Positions 1 through 8,730 of a stretch of DNA of 64,000 bases are shown here, in pieces. Source of the DNA: Ferrimicrobium acidiphilum DSM 19497 (GTDB lineage: Bacteria; Actinomycetota; Acidimicrobiia; Acidimicrobiales; Acidimicrobiaceae); NCBI RefSeq assembly GCF_000949255.1, contig NZ_JXUW01000009.1:30915-94914 (forward strand). Reading direction: 5' to 3'. The position numbers and the translations under genes are program-made. Numbering within the stretch: the first letter of the stretch is position 1; each line of letters begins with the position of its first letter. The notes beneath the pieces are model-generated. The model saw only the letters and a list, made by a program, of their open reading frames with translations, did not search any database and was not told where the DNA came from.

Positions 1-1
1 A

Positions 2-619
2 TTGACCAAGGAGGTGATGCCGACGTTGGCAGCCGAGGGTCTTATCGACATGGTGGACTGCTTCATCGATCCGGAGGGCTTCTCTGCCTCGATCGTTACC
101 CCCTACCTCGAGCGCGCCAGCGAGCTTGGCCTACCGATCCGTGCTCATGTCGATCAGTTTGGTGCCGCTGGGGGAGGAGAGCTCGCGCTCAGCTTTGGTG
201 CGCGTTCAATCGATCATATCGAACACCTTTCAAGCGCTGCTTTGGCGACTGCTCGCGGGTCTGGGACGGTGGCGGTGCTGCTCCCGTTCGCCTACCTGCA
301 TAAGAGTCTCACGAGTATCCCGCCGATTATGGGCCTGAGAGATAACCAAGTGCCGATGGCGGTCGCGACCGATCTCAATCCAGGCACCTCTCCAACGGCC
401 AGCTTGTTGCTTGCGGCCTATCTGTCTGTAACCCTCTACGGACTGCGCCCGGTCGAGGCTTTTGCGGGTATCACCCGTCGTGCGGCTGAGGCACTCGGGC
501 TCAGCGATCGTGGCAGATTGGACCCGGGCTGTAGGGCAGATCTTGTGGCATGGGAGGTTGGTCACCCTTATGAGCTAGTAGCAAGCGTGTTTGACAGAAG
601 GGCTCATCGGCTTGGCTAA
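2..619 (+). CDS. hutI: Imidazolonepropionase, C-terminal part (cut by window edge)
   Basis: Third step of histidine degradation: hydrolyses 4-imidazolone-5-propanoate to N-formimidoyl-L-glutamate in the cytoplasm. The visible 205 residues are the C-terminal half of a roughly 400-residue amidohydrolase. Family landmarks seen are RAHVDQF (metal-binding His), SIDHIEH and ATDLNPGTSP, followed by the typical C-terminal GRLDPGCRADLVAWE. The true start lies left of the window; the TTG at the edge is only the first complete codon. No other hut gene follows downstream, so the rest of the pathway, if present, is to the left. The identification is firm; completeness cannot be judged. Confidence 0.9.
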   Translation: MTKEVMPTLAAEGLIDMVDCFIDPEGFSASIVTPYLERASELGLPIRAHVDQFGAAGGGELALSFGARSIDHIEHLSSAALATARGSGTVAVLLPFAYLHKSLTSIPPIMGLRDNQVPMAVATDLNPGTSPTASLLLAAYLSVTLYGLRPVEAFAGITRRAAEALGLSDRGRLDPGCRADLVAWEVGHPYELVASVFDRRAHRLG

Positions 620-769
620 GCCTTGATGGGCTAGCACGATCACGGTGGGTTTCGCACTCTTCATGAGAAGTTTGAGAGACCAGCTCGCGAGCCGATGATC
701 GTTGAGGGAACGAGAAACCAAGTAGGCTAACTAGTCAGTTGTAACGCTGACCCCCTCTAGGAGCACTCT

Positions 770-1612
770 ATGCCAACTAACACTACCAAACGAAGCCGAG
801 GACCGTTGGCGGTCGGGCTTGTGGTGGTTGTGATCATCGCTATCGTCGTGACCTTCCTGGTGACTCGTAAGTCGAACCAGTCGGCATCGACGCCTACATC
901 GGCGGCGCTAGGCTCTGCTGTGCCAAAGAACGTGCTTGCTAGGGCGACCAACATTCCAGAGAGTGTGTTAAAGACTGTCGGTGTCGATCCAGCGCTTGTA
1001 GCTGCCCCGCAGGTTATAAAGGGGGGTAAGCCGCTTACATTGAATGGCAAACCGGAGCTTCTCTATGTAGGAGCGGAGTTTTGCCCTTACTGTGCAGCCG
1101 AACGATGGGCGCTGGTAGGCGCACTCTCGAAGTTTGGAAGTTTCAATGGGTTGGAGCTGATGGAGTCGAGCAGCACGGATGTCTACCCCAACACCAATAC
1201 CTTCTCGTTCCTACACGCAAGCTATAGCTCGCCTTACCTCTCGCTGGTGACTCGCGAGATCGAGACCCGAACCCATGCCCCCCTGCAGACCTTGACCACT
1301 AAGGAGAATGATCTCCTTAACCTCTATGACGTACCTCCGTACGTCCCAAATACCCAGGACAGTGGTTCAATTCCGTTTGTAGACTTTGCAAACAAGTTCG
1401 TGATAGATGGGGCCAGCTACTCGCCGCAGGTACTCGCCGGCTTGAACTGGCAAACCATCGCCGCTACGCTTTCGGACCCGACTTCGCCTGTGGCAAAGTC
1501 GATTGGAGGCACAGTCAACGAGATCACCGCCGCCGTGTGTGTGCTGACGCATAACAAACCAGGATCTGTATGCAAGACGTCACTCATTCAGGGACTCCAG
1601 AAGAAGTTGTAG
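770..1612 (+). CDS. Membrane-anchored thioredoxin-fold protein with CPYC motif (DUF929-like)
   Basis: 280 residues. One hydrophobic N-terminal segment (about residues 12-32) should anchor it with the C-terminal domain outside. The core carries [13 protein letters not shown], a CxxC dithiol at C105/C108 in the setting typical of DUF929 thioredoxin-like proteins. An AGGAG sits just upstream of the ATG. The reading frame of the next gene, a VKOR homologue, begins inside the last 43 nt of this gene, so the two are almost certainly co-translated. VKOR proteins reoxidise thioredoxin-fold partners, so the likely role is making or repairing disulfides in exported proteins. The family assignment comes from recognition of the CPYC context, and the substrate is unknown. 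Confidence 0.72.
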   Translation: MPTNTTKRSRGPLAVGLVVVVIIAIVVTFLVTRKSNQSASTPTSAALGSAVPKNVLARATNIPESVLKTVGVDPALVAAPQVIKGGKPLTLNGKPELLYVGAEFCPYCAAERWALVGALSKFGSFNGLELMESSSTDVYPNTNTFSFLHASYSSPYLSLVTREIETRTHAPLQTLTTKENDLLNLYDVPPYVPNTQDSGSIPFVDFANKFVIDGASYSPQVLAGLNWQTIAATLSDPTSPVAKSIGGTVNEITAAVCVLTHNKPGSVCKTSLIQGLQKKL

Positions 1613-2070
1613 CCGGTTACCCCGCGTGGGTGATCTGGCTCGTTCGTCTGCTGGCACTCGGTGCGCTTGGTGTTGCGATCTATCTGACCATTGCCCACTA
1701 TGACACCAAGGTTGCCTTGTTATGTCCAAACAACTCAACGATCAACTGCCAGGAGGTCACCACCTCACCGCAGTCGGTGATCTTTGGGATCCCAGTCGCT
1801 GTCCTTGGTCTCGCCTATTACGTTGTCGTCTCGATCCTCGCCTGGTGGCCAAGGGCGAAGACGAGTGCCGGTTTTGAGATGCTTCGTCTGCTGGTCGCTC
1901 TCGGGGGAGTGGGGTTCATTCTCTACCTGGTCTACGCTGAGATTGTCGAAATTGGAGCTATCTGTCTCTGGTGCACCAGCGTCCATGTCCTCACGGTGCT
2001 CATCTTCTTGGTCTTACTCTATGCGTGGATGACCTACCGAGACCGTCTAGATACAACCACTCGATCCTGA
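1570..2070 (+). CDS. Vitamin K epoxide reductase (VKOR) family membrane protein
   Basis: 166 residues with four or five hydrophobic helices. Both VKOR cysteine pairs are present: a loop pair C52/C60 (CPNNSTINC) and the membrane active-site pair C132/C135 (CLWC). Bacterial VKORs pass electrons from a thioredoxin-like oxidase to quinone and so take the place of DsbB in Actinobacteria. The preceding gene encodes a CPYC thioredoxin-fold protein and overlaps this one by 43 nt, which supports a two-protein disulfide relay. The ATG at 1570 is used here. A GTG at 1627 would remove the overlap and still keep all membrane segments, so the start is uncertain. Confidence 0.85.
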   Translation: MQDVTHSGTPEEVVAGYPAWVIWLVRLLALGALGVAIYLTIAHYDTKVALLCPNNSTINCQEVTTSPQSVIFGIPVAVLGLAYYVVVSILAWWPRAKTSAGFEMLRLLVALGGVGFILYLVYAEIVEIGAICLWCTSVHVLTVLIFLVLLYAWMTYRDRLDTTTRS

Positions 2071-2181
2071 GGACTAGGCCACCTAGGTTGGTGAGTCGAA
2101 GCCCTAACCGCATCGTCTCTGGGTTGGTTATCATAGGTGCCGACCGGATGGAGGAGCGGTAGAGGTGGCTGGGCAGCGGCT

Positions 2182-4140
2182 CTATTGCTCATGTACGAAT
2201 GGTTCTGTCGATCCAGCCGAGCCCGGAGCACCAGCTATCTGCTCTCGGTCTCCTGCGAGATCGTCCACGACGAGTACGACTCGTGCAATGACGACTCGTG
2301 GTTCGAAGTTAAAGGCCGAACTCAGCACCAGATTGAGCTGGTTGTGAAGCAGCCGATGGCGTAATTTGTGTGGCTCAAGCACTGGTATCAAGAGGATGAT
2401 CCGGTCGTAGTCGAGCAGCTTGTTGGCTATGAAGTCTCTTACCGGTTCGGTAATCGATTGGTAATCAGTGTTGATCAGTTCGAGTTCGACTCCAGGATCC
2501 CAATCGTTCCACTGTTGTTGTAGCTCTGTCGCCACCGCGTGCTGGTCGGGAAGCACGACACGGATAGCGATCTGGGTTTGTGCGAGCTCTTTGGCTGTGC
2601 TGAGGGCGGTAGCCGTTAGACGGGAGATGTTAGTTACAGGAATCACCACCAACAGTGACTCGTCTTGGCCCACTATCGGTTTGGTATCGAGCCCAAGAAC
2701 ACCTTGAACACGCTGATAGTAGGAGTGGATCCGCAGGAATAGCAGGATGAGGAGGGGAACCACAACAACGACGATCCAGGCACCTCCAAAGAACTTGGTC
2801 GCGATGAAGATGATGGTAGCAAGGGCGGTCAGAACTGCTCCAACCCCGTTGAGCGCCGCCCTTACTTGCCACCGCGATGGCTTAGCACGAGACCAGTGGA
2901 TCACCATCCCGGTTTGGGCAAGCGTGAAGCCGGTGAAGACCCCGATAGCAAACATCGGAATCAGGGTATTGGTGTTGCCGTTGACCCCAATGAGAAGTAG
3001 TGCAGATAGTATCGCTAGAACGATGATCCCTCTGGCGAGCACCATGCGGTCGCTTCGCAGAGCGAAGAAGTGGGGGAGGTAGCCATCTTGGGCGAGAAGC
3101 CCCGCAAGGAGAGGTAGCCCCCCAAAAGACGTATTGGCGGCGAGTGCGAGTTCGAGGACGACGGCGAGGGCGATGATGTAGTAGAGGACCCCGTGACCGA
3201 TAGCGATGACCATAATCTGGTTGAGTACGGTGTTGTTCGTCCTCGGGCCGATATGAAAATGTCCAGCAAGAATTGCTAGACCTATCAGCATTACTCCAAG
3301 AATTACTCCAAGAAGAAGCTCTGTACGCTTAGCGTGGCGTACTCGAGGTTGGCGGAAGGTCGGGACTCCATTCGCAATCGCCTCCACTCCCGTGAGCGCG
3401 CTGCAGCCAGAGGAGAAGGCCTTCAGAATGAGCAGTATCGAGATCGTCTCGATGGGGTGTGACGTGACTAACGACACTCCTTGTGCGTGGGCATGTGGGG
3501 CGAGTGGGTGAACGAGGCCAAAGATGATAACGAGAAAGAGACCAAGAACGAAGACCGCTGTTGGTAGGAAGAATGCGCGAGCTGCATCGCCGAGACCTCG
3601 GAGGTTGAGCAAGGTGACGACGAGCAGAATCGCTATGCAGAGCGGAACCGTCAAGGAAGAAAGTGTCGGGAATGCGGAGACTAGTGCCTCTACTCCCGCA
3701 GACACCGAGACCGCCACGGTGAGCGTGTAGTCGACGATTAAGGAGGCTCCAGCGAGCAAGGAGATTCCGCGACCGAGATTTGCCTTGGATACCGCATAAC
3801 AACCTCCACCCTCGGGGTATCCCTCTATGACTTGGCGATAGGAGATGACGAGGATGGCGAGTAAGACCACGATGGCGATCGTGATTGGAAGGACCAGGTG
3901 TAGGGCTCCCAGACCCGCCGTCGCGAGAACCACCATAATCGCCTCGGGGCCGTAGGCGACCGAGGTGAGGGCATCGAGAGACAGCGCGGGCAACCCGGAA
4001 AACGTGGAGATCTCCTCGGATTTCATCTCAGTCGAACGCAGCGGCTTCCCGATGACGAGCCTGAAGGCGCTGTTCGCCAGTCCTCCCCGATCCCGATGAC
4101 TGTTCGCGGGAGGAACAGGGGACGGAGTTGTCTCAGGCAT
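2182..4140 (-). CDS. APC superfamily amino acid permease
   Basis: 652 residues. About twelve hydrophobic helices cover residues 45-470, followed by a hydrophilic C-terminal region of roughly 160 residues. The N-terminal part contains the APC-type stretches SLDALTSVAYGPEAI and GYPEGGGCYAVSK. This architecture matches the long APC permeases with a cytosolic tail found in many Actinobacteria. Substrate cannot be told from sequence; amino acid or amine uptake is likely. It is transcribed alone: the whiB gene upstream on the same strand ends about 190 nt away, with two hairpins between them. Confidence 0.85.
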   Translation of the reverse strand: MPETTPSPVPPANSHRDRGGLANSAFRLVIGKPLRSTEMKSEEISTFSGLPALSLDALTSVAYGPEAIMVVLATAGLGALHLVLPITIAIVVLLAILVISYRQVIEGYPEGGGCYAVSKANLGRGISLLAGASLIVDYTLTVAVSVSAGVEALVSAFPTLSSLTVPLCIAILLVVTLLNLRGLGDAARAFFLPTAVFVLGLFLVIIFGLVHPLAPHAHAQGVSLVTSHPIETISILLILKAFSSGCSALTGVEAIANGVPTFRQPRVRHAKRTELLLGVILGVMLIGLAILAGHFHIGPRTNNTVLNQIMVIAIGHGVLYYIIALAVVLELALAANTSFGGLPLLAGLLAQDGYLPHFFALRSDRMVLARGIIVLAILSALLLIGVNGNTNTLIPMFAIGVFTGFTLAQTGMVIHWSRAKPSRWQVRAALNGVGAVLTALATIIFIATKFFGGAWIVVVVVPLLILLFLRIHSYYQRVQGVLGLDTKPIVGQDESLLVVIPVTNISRLTATALSTAKELAQTQIAIRVVLPDQHAVATELQQQWNDWDPGVELELINTDYQSITEPVRDFIANKLLDYDRIILLIPVLEPHKLRHRLLHNQLNLVLSSAFNFEPRVVIARVVLVVDDLAGDREQIAGAPGSAGSTEPFVHEQ

Positions 4141-4183
4141 ACCGAGATCCTAGCTCATCGGTTGTATAGTCTCGGTTGGTCAT

Positions 4184-4205
4184 CACACGAGACAACACTC
4201 GTGTG
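4184..4205. terminator. 8-bp perfect hairpin downstream of whiB
   Basis: CACACGAG and CTCGTGTG form a perfect 8-bp stem around the loop ACAACA. It lies between the end of whiB and the start of the APC permease, both on the minus strand, and could end whiB transcription. It has no U-tract, so intrinsic termination is only possible, not shown. Confidence 0.35.
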
Positions 4206-4277
4206 CTTGGGATCCGTTCATCTCGACTTTTTGATGCGAGGTCACGGCACGCACGCTTTGGAGTGCGACTCGGGTAG

Positions 4278-4295
4278 GCATCGGCGTGCCGATGC
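4278..4295. terminator. GC-rich palindrome just past whiB
   Basis: GCATCGG, loop CGTG, then CCGATGC, about 35 nt beyond the whiB stop. With the hairpin at 4184 it makes two stem-loops in the whiB-permease gap. Actinobacterial terminators often lack a U-tract, but a regulator site cannot be excluded. Confidence 0.35.
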
Positions 4296-4329
4296 TGGTC
4301 ATGGAGACACAGATCGAGCGAGAGGCTCG

Positions 4330-4602
4330 CTAGACCACCACCCGGATGTGACGACGTGCGCGAACCATAGCTTTGCGCTCAAGCTCATTGCGGCCACCCC
4401 AGATACCACGAGATTCACCCTTGGTAAGGGCCCAGTTCAGACAATCTTGTTGAACTGGGCAGCCACGGCAGACGCGTTTGGCCTGGTTTTCACGAAGCCG
4501 ACGCTCTCCAGGTGACTCGCCCCTTGGCTCATCGGGTGGGAAGAAGAGATTCAACCCCCAACCTCGACATGCAGCCAGATCCCTCCAGTTTTCGCCTGTC
4601 AT
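4330..4602 (-). CDS. WhiB-family [4Fe-4S] transcription factor (WhiB4-like by context)
   Basis: 90 residues from the ATG at 4602. That start has GGGGGA a few bases upstream and gives the N-terminus MTGENWRDLAACRG; ATG or other starts at 4614 and 4656 are possible but weaker. The four Fe-S cysteines are visible: one in AACRG, then VCRGCPVQQDC. They are followed by the WhiB signature GIWGG and a basic C-terminal tail (RARRH) for DNA binding. WhiB proteins sense oxygen or nitric oxide through the cluster and act with the principal sigma factor. It is divergent from the ArsA-like ATPase pair, the same arrangement as Rv3681c (whiB4) with Rv3679-Rv3680 in Mycobacterium tuberculosis, which is why WhiB4 is the best subfamily guess. 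Confidence 0.92.
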   Translation of the reverse strand: MTGENWRDLAACRGWGLNLFFPPDEPRGESPGERRLRENQAKRVCRGCPVQQDCLNWALTKGESRGIWGGRNELERKAMVRARRHIRVVV

Positions 4603-4700
4603 GTTTCCCCCCATGGATAGCGAACCGCCGTTGTTTGCGGCTGTTCCGATCAGCATAGAAGCTCAGTGATGGAAAAGTCAAGCTGTGCGACTGTTCATTT

Positions 4701-5591
4701 TTGACTCCCATCGCGCCTAGGGTGAGAAGGGTGCAGACATCGAAGGCTCGCATCATACTCTCAGAGCTGGTAGGAGATCCGCGACTGGTGCTCGTGACCG
4801 GGAAGGGTGGCGTGGGCAAATCGAGTGTCGCTCGTTTGATCGCCCTGATCGCTCAAGCTGGGGGACTCAAACCGTTGCTGGTCCTCTTTGACGAGTTTGG
4901 AGGGGAATCAGACGGGATTGAACAGGTCATCCTACTCCCTGACGCCGTCATGCTCGAGTATCTCGAGACGCATGGTTTTGGTCCGCTAGCCCAGCGGCTA
5001 TTGAAGTCGGGCGTCATCGACGCGGTCTCGACCGCGATCCCGGGAATTCGCGACCTTCTTGTATTGGGCAAGATTAAACAGCTCGTGAACTCTGGCATCT
5101 ACGATCTTGTGTTGGTGGACGCACCAGCTTCGGGGCATCTACTCTCGTTACTCTCATCACCTGACGGTCTTAGCGCGATCGCAGCTGATGGGCCAATCGC
5201 TTCGCAGAGCGCTGATGTGATCGCCCTACTGCGTGATCAGGAGTTGACCGGTGTCGTTTTGGTCACACTGCCCGAGGAGACTCCGGTGCAGGAGACGAGC
5301 GAGGTGTATACCCATCTGAGGACGCTGTTGGCGACTAATGTGCTATCTTGCGTGGTGAATCGTATGCCAGCTATGGTAGACCGACGCGATGACCTGGTGC
5401 AAGGATCGGCTGAGGATCGAGCAAACTATTATCTAGCTGCGCGTTCCACTTTCGCGAGCCAACAGGCAAAGACGGTTCGTGACCTTCTCCCAGTCCCAAC
5501 TTTTGAGCTTCCCTATGTCAACGACGCCACTCAGCCCACCAGAGCGGCCCTTGCCCTATTCGATCAGGTGGACGAGTGGGGGATCCGCTAA
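4701..5591 (+). CDS. ArsA/GET3-like ATPase, first of a pair (Rv3679-like)
   Basis: P-loop ATPase of the SIMIBI class, 296 residues. Walker A is TGKGGVGKSS at about residues 33-42 and the Walker B-like stretch is LVLVDAPASGH. Compared with its partner the N-terminal half is more divergent, for example LFDEFGGESDG where ArsA proteins have the switch region. In mycobacteria the equivalent pair forms a heteromeric ATPase beside whiB4 and is linked to envelope stress. The start is uncertain: TTG at 4701 is used, but GTG at 4722 or 4731 would also leave the P-loop intact. Its stop overlaps the ATG of the second ATPase (TAATG), so the two are translationally coupled. Confidence 0.85.
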   Translation: MTPIAPRVRRVQTSKARIILSELVGDPRLVLVTGKGGVGKSSVARLIALIAQAGGLKPLLVLFDEFGGESDGIEQVILLPDAVMLEYLETHGFGPLAQRLLKSGVIDAVSTAIPGIRDLLVLGKIKQLVNSGIYDLVLVDAPASGHLLSLLSSPDGLSAIAADGPIASQSADVIALLRDQELTGVVLVTLPEETPVQETSEVYTHLRTLLATNVLSCVVNRMPAMVDRRDDLVQGSAEDRANYYLAARSTFASQQAKTVRDLLPVPTFELPYVNDATQPTRAALALFDQVDEWGIR

Positions 5592-6661
5592 TGGATCTCC
5601 TCGATGCTATAGGCACCAAGGAGACGATCGTCTGCATTGGACCAGGAGGCGTCGGCAAGACAACGAGCGCAGCTGCAGCTGGGCTATTGCTCGCGAAAAA
5701 CGGACGTAAGGTCTGTGTCTTGACGATCGATCCTGCCCGTCGCCTCGCGTCCGCTCTGGGTCTCGATCAAGTCGGCAATGAGCCAGTGCTGGCGAGCGAG
5801 GAGATGCCTAACTACTGGGTGGCGATGCTCGACCCCAAACAGACCTTCGATGCTATGATCGCACGTTACTCTTCTTCGAAGGCCCAGGAGCAGGAGATCG
5901 TTGATAACCCTGTCTACCGCAATTTGGTTACCCGACTATCGGGCACCCAGGAGTATATGGCTTTTGAGCGCCTCTGGGAGCTGAGAGAGAGTCAGCGCTT
6001 TGACACCATCGTCGTTGACACTCCGCCGGCTCAGGCGGCGATTGATTTTCTGCATGCGCCAAGTCGCCTCGCCGGGTTCTTGGATAATCGCGTATTCAAG
6101 TTCATGCTCAAACCACCTCCAATCTATCTTCGGCCAATCGCAATGGCGACCCGTGGCCTAGTGAAACAGATTGCTAACGTGGTAGGAGCGGATGTCGTAA
6201 ACGATACCATGAACTTCTTCCAGGCGTTTTCGGGTATAGAGGATGGTTTTCGCCAACGGGCGCTCATGACGAGTGAGTTGCTAGCCTCCGAGACCACCAG
6301 CTATCTCCTGGTCTCCTCACCAGCTCCAGATGCGCTGGCATCGGGGAGTCGCATGGTGGAGTTACTCAAAGGTATCGGACACGAGGTCGATAGCGTGTTG
6401 ATCAATCGAATGACGCCGACCTACGTCCTGGATCCACGCGACGTTAATGCACCGCCACAAGCGCGTGATGATCTGGAGCGCCTTGTGCGAATGCGTGCAC
6501 GCGAACAGGCGGTGATCGACGAATGGGGAAGCGGGCTATCCCTGCAGGGGTGGTATCTGTTAGAGGACCTGGCCAGTGATGTGTCGAACCTTACCGTGCT
6601 CAATGAGGTCGCCGAGATGATGCAGCGGTGCGCTTTGGTTCCATTCCGGGAGGCAGAGTAG
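5591..6661 (+). CDS. ArsA/GET3-like ATPase, second of a pair (Rv3680-like)
   Basis: 356 residues from the ATG at 5591, which overlaps the upstream stop and has GGGGGA about 8 nt before it; a GTG at 5576 is also open. Walker A is GPGGVGKTTSAA, the switch I-like segment is TIDPARRLASALGL, and the Walker B region is TIVVDTPPAQAAIDFL. This is a much more canonical ArsA domain than the first protein. No arsenite-binding cysteine cluster is apparent and no arsB or arsR is nearby, so a role in arsenic export is unlikely. By synteny with Rv3680 it should work as a complex with its partner. The receiver-domain gene follows after 11 nt. Confidence 0.88.
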   Translation: MDLLDAIGTKETIVCIGPGGVGKTTSAAAAGLLLAKNGRKVCVLTIDPARRLASALGLDQVGNEPVLASEEMPNYWVAMLDPKQTFDAMIARYSSSKAQEQEIVDNPVYRNLVTRLSGTQEYMAFERLWELRESQRFDTIVVDTPPAQAAIDFLHAPSRLAGFLDNRVFKFMLKPPPIYLRPIAMATRGLVKQIANVVGADVVNDTMNFFQAFSGIEDGFRQRALMTSELLASETTSYLLVSSPAPDALASGSRMVELLKGIGHEVDSVLINRMTPTYVLDPRDVNAPPQARDDLERLVRMRAREQAVIDEWGSGLSLQGWYLLEDLASDVSNLTVLNEVAEMMQRCALVPFREAE

Positions 6662-6672
6662 GATAATCATCT

Positions 6673-7125
6673 ATGGCAGCCATTCTTCTTGTCACTGATT
6701 CGCCCGAGCTCGAAGAGGAGCTCGCCTCCACGCTTGACGCTGATGAGCATACGCTCTACGCTGTCTCCGAAGGAAGGGCCGTTCGAGCGGCAGCGGCGGA
6801 GATCCAGCCGGATGTCGTGCTGCTGGATTCGCAGATTGGATCGATGGGCGGTATTGCTGTATGTATCGATCTTCGGCTCGAGGCCGACGCCGGAAGACTG
6901 GAACAGACTCGCATCATTCTGCTTCTCGACCGAAGGGCTGATGTCTTCACAGCTAAGCGCTCTGGAGCCGATGGTTATCTGGTCAAACCCTTGAACTCGC
7001 TGATGGTAGCTAACGCGGTCGAGACGGTGCTCGATGGTAACCTTTTTCTGGACAACTCCTATCAACCGCTTGACAGTAGCTATGAGGTCCGAGAAGCCTC
7101 TACACTGGTAGCTGACGGGAAGTAG
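6673..7125 (+). CDS. Stand-alone response-regulator receiver domain protein
   Basis: 150 residues with a CheY-like receiver fold and no recognisable output domain. Seen are the phospho-acceptor Asp in VVLLDSQIG and the conserved Lys in GYLVKPLNS. After residue 125 there is only a short polar tail. It follows the ArsA-like pair by 11 nt and probably shares its transcript. No histidine kinase is nearby, so it is an orphan regulator. The gene has an unusual end: its last codons and TAG stop lie inside the first 10 nt of the tRNA-Pro gene on the same strand, so a transcript must serve either the mRNA end or the tRNA. Confidence 0.8.
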   Translation: MAAILLVTDSPELEEELASTLDADEHTLYAVSEGRAVRAAAAEIQPDVVLLDSQIGSMGGIAVCIDLRLEADAGRLEQTRIILLLDRRADVFTAKRSGADGYLVKPLNSLMVANAVETVLDGNLFLDNSYQPLDSSYEVREASTLVADGK

Positions 7126-7192
7126 CGCAGCTTGGCAGCGCGCAGCGTTCGGGACGCTGAGGTCGCGGGTTCAAATCCCGCCTTCCCGACCA
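7116..7192 (+). tRNA. tRNA-Pro (anticodon CGG)
   Basis: A 77-nt cloverleaf with encoded CCA. The acceptor arm CGGGAAG pairs with CTTCCCG. The anticodon stem CAGCG/CGCTG encloses the loop TTCGGGA (anticodon CGG), and the T-loop is TTCAAAT flanked by GCGGG/CCCGC. It overlaps the end of the receiver-domain gene by 10 nt and ends 1 nt before the start codon of the Nudix gene. There is no space for a separate promoter except inside the upstream coding sequence. Confidence 0.96.
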
Positions 7193-7193
7193 T

Positions 7194-8033
7194 ATGAGTA
7201 CTTCACAAGTGCGCTTCGCCTCAACAGTGATGCTAGTTCGTGAGGCTGATAGAGCCTTTGAGGTTCTGTTGTTGAGGCGGAATAAGGATCTTGCCTTTGC
7301 AGGAGGTGCGCACGTTTTCCCTGGAGGTTCGGTAGATCCAAGTGATGCTCAACCTGGTCTGATCGCGCGATGCTTCGGCCTGTCCGCCGCTGAGGCGGAC
7401 GAGCGGCTTGGCACTCCTGATGCGCTTAGCTTTTATATCGCCGCTCTTCGTGAAGCCTTCGAAGAGGCAGGGATTCTCCTTGTGTCTAAAGACTCCGGTC
7501 AGCTAGTTGACGATCTCGATGAAAAGCTTCGAGATTGCCGTCAGAGTCTTGTGGCAGGGCAGTGCACGTTCACTGAGATTGTCGAGACTCTCGACCTGCA
7601 TCTAGATGTAGGTGCACTTGCTTACGTAGCGCACTGGGTTACACCGGAGGGGGCGCCGAGAAGGTTCGATACCCGTTTCTTTCTGGCGTCAGTTCCAAGC
7701 CAACAGCGCGCAACGCCCGATCGTTCCGAGATCGTTGGCCAAGTATGGGTGACTCCTTTGGATGCGCTTGACCAGTATCGCCGGGGTTATTTCGAGTTGG
7801 TGCTCCCAACCGTCAAGAATCTTGAGTTTCTCGCCTCGTTTGACACTGTTGACCATCTGATGGGAGGCGCTCGTTCGTTGACTAGTGTTGAACGGATTCA
7901 GCCGAGATTCTATCGAAACGTCGACGGCTCTGTCGCTGTTGCCCTACCGGGATCGCTCGAGTATGAGCATGCATCGGCGACGGTTTTGGCCCACGGGGAG
8001 GCGTTACCCACTCGTCCGAGCCAGGTTAAATGA
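7194..8033 (+). CDS. Nudix hydrolase, long NUDT19-like form
   Basis: 279 residues. The Nudix box is split in the manner of the NUDT19/RP2 group: VFPGGSVD, an insertion of about 50 residues, then AALREAFEEAGILL with the metal-binding glutamates. This group hydrolyses nucleoside diphosphate derivatives such as CoA or ADP-ribose species; the exact substrate cannot be told. The ATG lies 1 nt after the CCA of tRNA-Pro, so there is no independent ribosome-binding site. Either 3' processing of the tRNA produces an almost leaderless mRNA, or translation starts at the GTG at 7209. Both starts keep the fold. Confidence 0.85.
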   Translation: MSTSQVRFASTVMLVREADRAFEVLLLRRNKDLAFAGGAHVFPGGSVDPSDAQPGLIARCFGLSAAEADERLGTPDALSFYIAALREAFEEAGILLVSKDSGQLVDDLDEKLRDCRQSLVAGQCTFTEIVETLDLHLDVGALAYVAHWVTPEGAPRRFDTRFFLASVPSQQRATPDRSEIVGQVWVTPLDALDQYRRGYFELVLPTVKNLEFLASFDTVDHLMGGARSLTSVERIQPRFYRNVDGSVAVALPGSLEYEHASATVLAHGEALPTRPSQVK

Positions 8034-8730
8034 GGTGGTAGTAGCCCACCGCGTGCTTGGAGTTTGCTTTTTGCCTTGGCTATAGCAAGAGACGAAAGCC
8101 GATGTTTACCACTGTCGGCCAATTATCTCGATCTGCGGTATCTCCAGATTGCCTAACTTTCTTGACCTGGAGCTACTCAGAGTTCGTCTCCTCGTACTGA
8201 GCTGGCAGCCGAAGAATGTGTCGCTAGAAGGTTGACAACGCTAGAGCACATCTCTACTATTCAGATGAATATTGCCGGGCCAGTCCCTCTGTGATGCTTG
8301 TCGTGATTCCAAATTGCTCCTTGCGGTGAAGAGTGCCGCCTCTGTTCTCGATTTCAAGGGCGATCGCGGCCAGGCACGTAATTTCGTCGACTGACCTCTG
8401 AAAAAATAGATCTATATCAATCGACTCTCACAGAGAACTGGGGGCACCTGAATCTCCGCATCCACACCAACATTGTTAGTGAACTTAGGAGTTTGAGAAG
8501 TAAACAGCTGTGCGTGATGACCTCATGGAAGCTCGTTTGACTGAGCCGCTTAGAGGAGGATCTGTGGAGGTGTTTTGGTGTGACCCAGTGCAGGTCGGGA
8601 CGCTCGGATCTCTTCTGTGGAGCATTGTTTTTTCGTTGGGGACGATACGTATACAATGTTTACCCTTTGTTCCTTGAACGTCTAGGTAACTGGGTGAATC
8701 TATTCACTTTGGCTCAATAGCTTGAAACCC
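8034..8730. other. Gene-free stretch upstream of the iron ABC operon
   Basis: About 700 nt with only short, unconvincing open frames (for example 79 codons on the minus strand at 8417-8656 with no family features). It should hold the promoter of the ABC operon. An AT-rich TATACAAT around 8650-8660 is a possible -10 element, but no matching -35 is clear. Confidence 0.45.

Noticed and set aside
8417..8656. 79-codon minus ORF in the gap before the iron ABC operon
   Set aside because: Arg/Ser-rich low-information sequence with no family signal and no ribosome site.
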